Assembly: GCF_963675165.1 (NCBI RefSeq)
Contig: NC_087379.1
Span: 1,926,201 to 1,990,200 of the forward strand
Direction of reading: 5' to 3'
DNA length: 64,000 bases
Source of the DNA: Halichondria panicea
Taxonomy: Eukaryota; Porifera; Demospongiae; Suberitida; Halichondriidae
The first letter of the stretch is position 1. Each line of letters begins with the position of its first letter. A model generated the notes under the pieces. The model worked only from the letters and a program-made list of their open reading frames with translations, searched no databases and was not told the DNA's origin. Of this stretch, positions 42,801-53,598 are shown one piece after another. The translations under genes were made by a program, and so were the position numbers.

Positions 42801-45800
42801 TAAATTTATGCTGATGATCAAATGAAGACACTACATGTAGTACAAGGCTAGCTTGCACACACGCACTGTGACTGGTGAGGGTACAATAAGCTCACCTTAT
42901 CTTTGACTTCATGTTGTCATCGCCATAAGCCAGGTGTTGAAGGTAACTGGCTGCATTAGAGACCAAACCTGCATCATCAGAACTGAGGAAATCCACCACA
43001 TCATTGAGGTTTGGCTCATTGCCCTTCCCAGAAGAGCGCTCTGAGCGAAGGAGACCACCACCTGACTGCTCCATAGAGTCATCTACATGTGTGTGTGTGT
43101 GTGTGGGGGGGGGGGTGTTAAATAATAGTAAGTACATGTTTGAAAAGCTCTAACAGATGCAAACAAAAAAAACCTGTTTATAAAACCCAAAAATGTGCAA
43201 AAACTACCTGTATGTACATGTATCTATAGAGACTATACTACATGTAGCCACAATTTTACATACTGAATAGAATACGTCGTTTTGTAAGCATCATCGATCG
43301 ATACGCTCTTTGACCTCTACAGCTCTGGAATACTCGTCCGCTGTTGCCATAGCTACGAGGTCTACCACCGGAGCAAATCTCGCTCTGAGTATCGACAAGA
43401 CTAAACGCTTCTGAAGCATCACTGCCAACAGAGAGAGAGATAAGAGATCCTATCTGACTCACTGGACTTCGAGGGGAGGGGGGCGTAGAACTTCTACCAA
43501 TGCGAGAGAATGTGGGTGTTACACTGTTGTGAGTGGGGTGAGTGTGTGTGGGCGTAGATGTGAGGTGTGAGAGTCGACGTAGAGGGGCTGTGATGATCGC
43601 ATTCAAATACGACGAGCGATACGCTTTGTAGCGAAGTGGTGACCTCTCTGAACCCCCACGCTGAACTGGAACCGGAAACTTAAACACAGACGGCTCTTCT
43701 CTGGGAACGTACGGTGCACACTCGCACACCATGGAACGAGACTTGTGCCCCTCAATATAATCGAGGGCGTTCACTGAGTAAGACGTGTGAGCGTTAAATG
43801 AGTGAGACGTCTTCATTCTGCGCGGCACATGGTAGAAGGTGGGGCTTGCTTGAGGGGAACCCTTCACGGGTACACGTTGTGCCACTGTTGTTTTGGGATG
43901 TCCAGGGTAATGCGTGACTGCGTGTTGTTCGTATCTTCCTACAATGGAATTACAGCGTGTTCGCCCGAATGAGAGATTGGAGGGACTAGTGTTCAAGACG
44001 GAGTGATTGTTGGTGGAGGCAAAATTTGATGATGGGTAACTTTCTGACAACGAATGACGGCCAGATTGTCGTCCAAACGATAAGTGTGGTGATCCACGAC
44101 ATTCGTCAGTGTCACACTCCTCTTCAAAGTTTGTGAACTTTGTGACAGGTGTGAGGGCGAGGGGGGATCGTGGAATAACGTTATGGGAACCGAAACTCCT
44201 GCTTCGAGTCGCAATCCGTGGTGACTTCACTTCTTCGAGGTAGCTAGTGAATGATTGCGGGGAGGAGCTAAGTTCATACGGGGAAGGGGGGTAGGCAGCA
44301 AGTGCTATGTTGCTAGGCATAATAGCCGAAAAACTTGGATTAGGTAAATCAGGTGGATCAGGTGAATCACTTTCGATAGTCATCTCATGAAGATTTGGCG
44401 AGCTTGCGGATAGTTCGATTTTCGAACGAGATGTTTCTTTGCCGATGAGAAGTGGTGAGTCTAAAACTTTGTACCAGTCGTCTACCTGCTCCGGCGGCTT
44501 TAGGAGAAGGCTTGGTGGTCGAAATGATTTCTTCTTCTTTTCGATGAGATCAGATGTACTTTTACTTTCTTTTTTTGACGAAATGGAAAGTTTCTTTCGA
44601 AACGATAGCTTGATGCTCTTCTTCTGACAGGGCTTGGACTGTCCTGTACTGTCATCAGTGGATGCAATGTACCACGGCTCTGCAGACTCCTCTACTATCT
44701 CCTCTGCTGAGTAACTCTTCGAGATCTTCTGATTCTCTCCCCAAGCGCTAGTTGGTTTGTCAGAGGATCTTGACTTTGGAGCACTCTTAGTTCTGCGTGG
44801 TTGACTAGGAAACATTCTAGCTATAGTCTAGCTATAGTCTAGCTAAGCAATATATTGAACTCTTCACAAAGGCCTCTACTGTAACAGTACAATAGCAATT
44901 CATTAAATACTGGTGAAAAGCTGCCTGAAAACTTTCAAATATCAGCGATAATTATACTAAAGCTCAAAATGTTTCACCTGGCACCTGTGTGTGTAAAGTA
45001 TGCACTGTGCTAACTATTGACCATCATCACCTTTAGACCAACTAAAGGAAGCTCACAAGCATACACATGCTTAACAGGTTATACACATATTTAACAGGCA
45101 CATACAACTCATTGCTAAATTTGATCTATAGTTCTATTGTGCTATTCAACACCACAATCATAACTATAGCAGCCAATCATATAGCAGCCCATTTGTCTAT
45201 TGATAATTAGTAAAGCCTATATTTGCAGTTAACCAAGTTCTGTGGTCAATTATGGCTTTATTTGTGCTTTATGTGGTTGACAAGACTAGTATGCCAGGGA
45301 CTTTTTACAGCATACAGATTAAAGCGGGAGTCCAATCGCATATGATAACATGAATTTCAGTGAAGTAGGACAAAGTTATGACAACACTATGAAGGTCAAA
45401 CGCACACAATAGTAGCACAACAACATGCATTACCATCACAGAGCCATGACAGTTTATAAATTTACAAGGAAAAAAACGACTAGGTGCACACATGCATATG
45501 CATAATTATGCATTAATCAAATCACACATTATCGACCACCTTGCATAGAATAGTCACTTTTTGGTACGTACACCTGTATGTACATATCAAGCCTTCGTCC
45601 CCAGTCCAATATTTCTCTAATGTACATACACTCTAATGTATAACACTAGATTTCGACCTATAGTGTTACATCAGAAAAAAATAGGAGGCTATAATTAGTC
45701 GTCATGTCTCACCTAGATATCTCCCTGACGATTCGTGTAGGTTACTGCTGTACGAAGTGTCTCGTGGCATCTCGTGTCTGCCTCTTCTCTGACCGGGGGG

Positions 45801-48800
45801 TGTGCGTGAAGGGTCGTATCCGAGCATGGGAGGGTGTGTCGAATCCGCCCACGAGCGTTGGGGGGCTGACGAAGAGAGGACAACTTGTGAGGCGGGTGCA
45901 GAGTGGAGGTGTGGCTGTGTGTATGAGGGGGTGGGTGGGTCAGTTAAATACCCGGAAGTTGAAAATTGGAAAAAAGCCAATAGCAACCATACATAGACAA
46001 ATTATGGTCAAATTGATACCATAGTAACATCAAAACCTACAGCAGTTTACTCTATAATGCGGTGAAAGTCATGTTTCTGGTTTGGGAATCACCCTACCAC
46101 TACCGGTATTCATTATTGTGATATCATAAACAGAGAATGAACACAATGTGGGCTTCTGAACACCTATATACACAAGTCATGTTTGTCCACGACGTACATA
46201 TATGTACCACAATAGTTAAACAGTCACCTGACAAATGTGCTACACCCACTAGTTTAAAGTTCATGGTACATTAATTGTTGGCATACTTGCAACCACTGCA
46301 CTGCACTATTGATGACACAAGAGCCTGCAGCAAAAACAAGATACTGTTGACTATTTTAAACATGGCTACACCAAAAAAGACAAGCCAAGAGCAGGTGAAT
46401 TTTGAGCAAGAATATGCTTTCAGAAGCGTGGAACTCTTCAAAACTGAGACCCTTGGTACTGGCTCTTATGGGGCGGTGTGTAAAGCCAGGTGTGACCAAC
46501 TTATCTGTGCTGCCAAGCTACTCTATCCAGTGCTCTTCCAAATGATTACCCCCGATCCTGGCAAACAACACAGACAACCAATGAAACGATTTGAGCTAGA
46601 ATGTCGATTTCTAAGCCTCATCAACCACCCCAACATAATTCAATACCTCGGGACCTATCGCGACCCCGACACAAATGCACCAGTTCTTCTCATGGAGCTC
46701 ATGGACGAGAGTCTGACACACTTCCTGGAGTCATCACCTGGAGATATTCCCTACCACATCCAAGTCAACCTCTCCTATGACATAGCTCAAGCACTCGCCT
46801 TTCTCCACTCCAATGAGATCATTCATCGTGACCTCTCCAGTAACAATGTCCTACTACTAGCAGGCCGTGCTAAAGTTGCCGATTTTGGAATGTCCAAATT
46901 TGACACACACCTTGCAACGATGACCACATGCCCGGGAACAGCAGCGTACATGTCCCCTGAGGCTCTAAACACGCCACCAGTGTACACGGAGAAGCTCGAC
47001 AACTTTTCCCTCGGAGTACTCATACTTCAAACTATGACTAGAAAATATCCCAACCCCTCGGACCAATTCATCACTAAGGAGTTAGTCGATCCGCACTTCC
47101 CCAGCCGTAAGATAAAAGCAAAAGTTCCAGTGCCCGAGACAGAGAGAAGAGAAGCACACATCAGTCTTACGGACATCTTCAACCCTCTGCTACAAACAGC
47201 TCTAGATTGCCTCGCAGATAACGAAACTGACCGGCCAACTTCGAAGAAACTTTGTCAGAAATTTGCTCTCTTGAAGGAATCGAACAAATACACTGAGAGT
47301 GCACAAAAAGATATGGGCAAACTATTGAGAGAAAAAATCTGTCAAAGCGAAGAACAAAAAGAGTTAATAAAAGCTCAAAAACAAGAACTAGAAATGATTA
47401 AAAAACAAAAAGAAGGTGCATTGGGTATGATACAGGAGAGTGCCAAAGAAGAAACCTGCACACCAGAACTAAAAGAACATACAAAGCTCAAAGAAATTCA
47501 ACTTCAGTCTGCTAGACAACAGCTACGCACACAAGATGACCAGCTATTAAGAAAAGATGACGAAATTCAAGAATTGAGAGCTGCACTACAGGAGAAAGAA
47601 AGAGCACTAGAACAGCTACAACAGAAGAGAGATACTGCACGAGAACACAACACAACAGACAGGGGATCATTGCATAATATAATCACAACTGAAAGTACAC
47701 CACCACATCCTCTAAGTAACACCCACACATACAGAGAATCTCCTAGCAACACGCCCACTCACACCCCTAGCAGCACACCTAGCAGTACCCCAGTTGGAAC
47801 TCCAACTGTTCCGAGGAAACGTACAGCTTGGAAAAGACCCATCCCCCCTTGCCCCACCTTTCTCAAAGCCGGCTCATCAGCTGTATGTGGTAACGACGCT
47901 TACTTTAGAGGGGCAGGTAGCAACCAGGTTTACAAGTTTGACGCTTCCGAGAGGAGATGGCGATCGATTGGTCAACACCCTTTCTTCGGATTCACTCTAG
48001 TAGCCATCGAGAACACGCTCACAACTGTGGGTGGATTCAATAAAGAAAGTTCAAACAAGCTATTCGATCTTGTCGACGGAATCTGGGTCGAGAATTTGCC
48101 AGAAATGCCAACGAGCAGAGACAGGCCTGCAGCTGCGTACACAAACGGTTACCTCATAGTAGCTGGAGGCAAGGATGTACATTCAGAGCCACTACAATCT
48201 GTGAATATCCTACAGTTGGATACCAAGCAATGGGCCAAAGCTGCGGTACTACCATTCCAAACACACCATGCCTCGGCAACGATATGCGAGGACAAGATCT
48301 ACCTCACAGCTGGAGATGACATTGAAGATCGCAATTCTTTCGCGGTTTTGAGCTGCTCTATTTCTGCTCTCTTGCAAAGTAGGCGGTCCCTATCACTAGG
48401 AGCTAGACTAAAGAAAGCATTACAGCCCTCGAACAAGGTGTGGCAAGCTATAGCCGATTTGCCCACTAGTCGGTCCTATTTGGTAAACTCGGGCGATCAA
48501 CTTATCGCTATCGGTGGGTCAGACGTAACGGGAAAGAGTTCTAAGAATGTGTACAAGTACGACAGCGTGAATAACACCTGGATCATTGTGGTAACTATGA
48601 CCACAGGACGAAGCAGCTGCCTCGGAGCAGTGTTTATGGAGAACCTACTAATGGTGGTTGGAGGCTATAAATTGACCACAAAGGAAGCAGAAGCTGTCAC
48701 ATTGTTATAGACATGCACCTAACAGTCTCAGCTAGATTTTATTAAATTTTTGTTGAGAACACAAAGAGCTATTATTTTAGCAATACAACGTAGTTGTATG

Positions 48801-51800
48801 ACAAACATTAATTGTATTTGGGCGTGGCCTGACTTTCCATTGAGAAGGAGGTCGAGTTTCAAGCCATATATGTCAGGATTTGTCTTGCTGCATTGTTATT
48901 TTAACCAATTTGACTTGATGAATACTACGTGCTTGCGGTTGCGCAACCGACTACAGTAATCTGATTGGGCTGCAACTTTAGTTTCAGCAAGACAAATCCT
49001 GACACAGGTTTGAAACTCGACCCCCTTTCTCAACGAAAGGTCGAGCCACGCCCAACTATGATTAATAATTGCACATGAATAATAATATCTACACAATGAT
49101 ACATACAATGAACATATGGGATGTGAAGAAAACAAATAGAAGCCATTTAGAACCTTCCTTTGACAAGGGGAATATACGTACGTACATCTAGTCACCAGGA
49201 GCTATTGAATTCATGCACTCCTGATATCACACATACATGTATACTGTACAGCTACATGTAGCACATAGTTATTATAGATATACATGCAGATCGTTATAGT
49301 GTACATGTACACTATACATGCAAGGCCTATTTCGAGCAGCCTGGTCTAGAACTGCATTGTTAGACGTCTATGTAAAATGTCCAGTAAAACAACTAATTCT
49401 TCAAGAACAGGCCTGTGCTCACACTTATCACACTTATAGCTAGTACAGGGAATATGGAAACAGCTGAACAGGCCATTAATTTAAGCTAGGGGTAGTTTAC
49501 CTTCCCAACACGCATTCTAGTTCGATGCAAGCTCTTAGCAACTGAATCCATACGACACATGATTCCAGTCGCACGTATACAGAAAGTATTTCTCAACTAG
49601 TGCGAATACCTGAGAACTCAACCCGTACACATGCAATTATTGAAGCCAATAGCTGGGAAAATCGATTGTTAAAGCTTTGATCTTTGAAGGGAAACCTTTA
49701 CGTAAACACTAGGTAAGGTAAGATGATGCATACCCCTTGATTCAAGTACACCATATTGAGAGGCTGCAATGAATCTGAAATTGGATACTAACAAGAGCCT
49801 CGTATAAAAGTTTGTAAGAAGACAAACAACTCAGTATTCAAGTATAGTCAAAGAGATTGAAGCGGTATCACAGAGACTTCAATAAATCCAATATAAATAT
49901 GAGCAAAGAAAAACCAGTCACTTATCGACAGAAAACTATGGCCTTCAAGAGCATAGAACTCTTTAAGACTGAGACCCTTGGTACTGGCTCTTATGGAGCA
50001 GTGTTCAAAGCCAAGTGTGACCAACTCATCTGTGCTGCCAAGCTACTCTATCCAGTGCTCTTCAAAGTTGACATGAACAGTTCCAAGGAAAGCAAAAATC
50101 ATCGACAACCATTTCAACGCTTCAAGTCAGAATGCCATTTCTTGAGTGTAGTCCAACATCCCAACATTGTACAGTACTTGGGAACCTATCGTGATCCTGA
50201 TACAAATGCACCAGTTCTTCTCATGGAGCTCATGGACGAGAGTTTGACACACTTCCTGGAGTCATCACCTGGAGACATTCCCTACAACATTCAAGTCAAC
50301 TTCTCCTACGACATAGCTCAAGCACTTGCCTTTCTCCACGCCAACGACATTGTCCATCGCGACCTCTCAAGCAACAACGTCCTTCTCTTGGCAGGTCGTG
50401 CAAAAATTGCGGATTTTGGAATGTCTAAATTCGAAACCAGTTTTGCGACGATGACCACATGCCCAGGAACAGCAGTGTACATGTCCCCTGAGGCTCTAAA
50501 CGTGCCACCAGTGTACACAGAAAAACTGGATATGTTCTCGCTCGGCGTTCTAATGATTCAAATCATGACGAGAGAATTTCCTCAACCAGCCCCCCGATTG
50601 GCCACCAAAGAGGTTATCGATCCGAGCAATCCAGGGCAGAGAATTACAGCATTGATTGTAGTAACGGAACACCAAAGAAGATACGAACAAGTCAGCCGAG
50701 TCAATTTGACACATCCACTACTGCCGTTAGCTCAACAATGCATTAGAGATAACGACATCACACGACCATCGGCGACAGACTTGTGTGGAATTCTAACATG
50801 CATGAAAGAATCGACAAAGTACAAAACAAGCGCGTTTGATGGGGTTCACAATCAACAAAGAGAAAAACAACTGATGGATAAAATTACAAAATTGAAGGAA
50901 AGTTTTGAAAAAAAAGAAACAGAGCAGAGAAAAAAAGATCAAAAGCTGAAAGAAATGACAGAAATGTTAAAAACCGCAAAAAATGAAATACAACAGTTGA
51001 AAGAGAAATCAGAAGTACAGAAGAAAACAAGGACAAGAAAAGATGACTACCTAATACACAGTCTCCCCGTACAAATTGATGAAGCAGAAATCCTCGAAAG
51101 ACAGACACGACACAGTGCAGGAGTAATCAGTCCAATGTTGAGTCTTCCACCGAGCCCCCTCCCCTCACCCACACAGAGACTAGGAGAATGGGGTCCGTTA
51201 TCAGATTGTCCCATCAACGTACAGGCTGGTAGCTCCACTGTAGTCGGCAACAAGGCTTACTTCCAAAACAAAGATACCGGAGCCATTGTGGAGTATGATA
51301 GTGTCAATGGACAGTGGTGCATTATTCCGTTCCATTCGTTGAAACAATGCGGCCTGGCGTGCTTTGAAAGTACTCTGACAACAGTAGGTGGTTACGACGC
51401 TCAGTCTATGCCTTCAAACAAGCTTTTTAGCCTCGTCGACAACAAATGGAAGGAAAATCTACCATCCATGCCAACTAAACGCGATTCTCCTGCTGTTATT
51501 TCCACATTAACTTCTCTTATCGTAGCCGGGGGAAGAAATCGATTCCAAACCCCCATCAAAGCAGTTGAGGTTTTAGGACTGAGCTCTAAGCAGTGGACAG
51601 TGGCTACAGCACTTCCGTTTCTAGCCTGCCATTCATCAGCTGTTGTACACGACGGGTACATGTACATAACGTCAGGGGAGGGCGGTTACAATCACCCTCA
51701 GTATTCGGTCATTAAATGCTCTATTGACGTACTTCAAAATCAAGAAAATGAACCTATCTACACGAACGCAGCGAGAGTGCTAGCTACTCAAATTCGAAGA

Positions 51801-53536
51801 AACTGGGAGTTTGTTTCAGATCTACCGATACAGCACGCGCAATTAGCGGAAGTCAATGGTCACCTGCTAGCACTTGGAGGTTCAAATCCACCCAAAGCAC
51901 ATTCTCCGAACCCCCAGGCAAAAGGAACACAGGCCGTGTACGAGTATAACTCGGTTCAGAACACATGGAACCGTATCAGTCACATGACTACGAGTCGGCA
52001 TCGTTGTCTTGCCGCTGTTGTGCCGGGTAATAAGGTGATTGTCGTGGGAGGAATTCCAACAGGCAACGAACGATCGAAATCTACCGAGTACACAAAACTA
52101 GATAACTGAACTATTCATTACTATGACTACAATTAATTTATGTTTTTGCATGCATGCTTGCATTTTCACTGAAAACTTGGCAATTTTATTATGAGATGAA
52201 AATAGAAACAGTTTTATAATACTTGTACAGCCGCAGCAATGTATACGTACGTACACACATACACAAGGCTACTAGTCCTACAAATTTAATTAACTTTACT
52301 GCACGTACAGTATATCGAGTTTCGAATGCGTAGTTTAGGATTTGCAAATTACACTGTACAAGCCCCATGCACTGCATTCTACGTATTTTAATCGGCGTGG
52401 ATTCGAGGCTAAACTATTTGCATGCTCACTCTTTGTGTGTCTTTGTTTGCGATCTATGCGAAAACTCAGAGTTTGCAATCGAAATAACCTTGCATTTCGA
52501 AACCTATACGATATACATTGTAATACCCTAATTAGTGAGTGAATGGAGGGAAACCATTCGACAACGGAAACACATACATAAACAGATATACACATGTGGG
52601 GGGATACTCTAGCTAGCATTTAAACAAGCACGCATTGAACAACCAGCGCCTATTAATTAGATTGCCTGCTTGGAGCCGTATTTGCACAGATACACGTTGG
52701 GATAAGGCATTGGGTAATTAAGTCTAATCAAAGAGACAATTAACATTGTGAATGTTTCAAGGTTAAGGTTACATAAATGCAATATATAGTATAATTATAG
52801 TATCTAATCATACGATATGAAAGCCAAGAAGTAGGTATTTCTCACTACACTGACGGGACCAATCACACATCAAAACAAAGAATACCATTGTACTTTGTAC
52901 CTTAAGGCCACAAGTACTTTACAGTATTAGCGCAGGTACATGTAGTTTTTGAGAGTATACATAATTGTAACGAAGTCTTCGTGGACGAAATGTTCACAGA
53001 AAGCAACAGCCCCACCCCCTAAAGCTCTCGAAATGTCACGCAATGATCAGAAATGTACGTGCATGCATGCACACAACACAGTAGGAAGCTAGACAGTCAT
53101 TAACAAAAAAAGTATGGAAAGCTTGCGTGCTTTGCTAGCAGCCACCTATTGAACACCCACGCATTCTCCGCGGTCGAAAATTTCATGGCTTATTGCACAA
53201 CCCATGAAAACCTTAAAAATTACCCACTATAATTATAGTATGAAAAGCACAATCTTAAGAGATTATATTTTATAGTCTCATGACACTCACATGATATACT
53301 GGTCTGTCAGCACTGCCCCTACGAGGAAAGGGTTTGCCGTAGCTTCCCACGTTGATATCACTCTGAGCGACATCATGATGCGGACGATGGGCGGGGCTTG
53401 ACATAAGGTGGTTGTGGCCTATCAGAGGGAGTGCCTCTTGGCTGCGACTGTGTGTGGAGGACATGTCACCGCTGCTCAGTTGGGAAGGAGGGACACGACC
53501 ATCCCTGTGTGTGTGGTATGGGTGTGGGTGGGTGTG

Positions 53537-53598
<62 letters not shown>

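Noticed and set aside
46275..46361. N-terminal extension of kinase 1 from the first ATG
   Set aside because: The 29 residues have no counterpart in paralogue 2, whose similarity begins after the second ATG.
47567..47758. Minus-strand ORF within kinase 1
   Set aside because: It is antisense to the Lys/Glu-rich coiled coil, a composition artefact.
52335..52619. 94-codon minus ORF and its plus-strand overlap
   Set aside because: There is no domain, no splice partner, and both strands are equally open.
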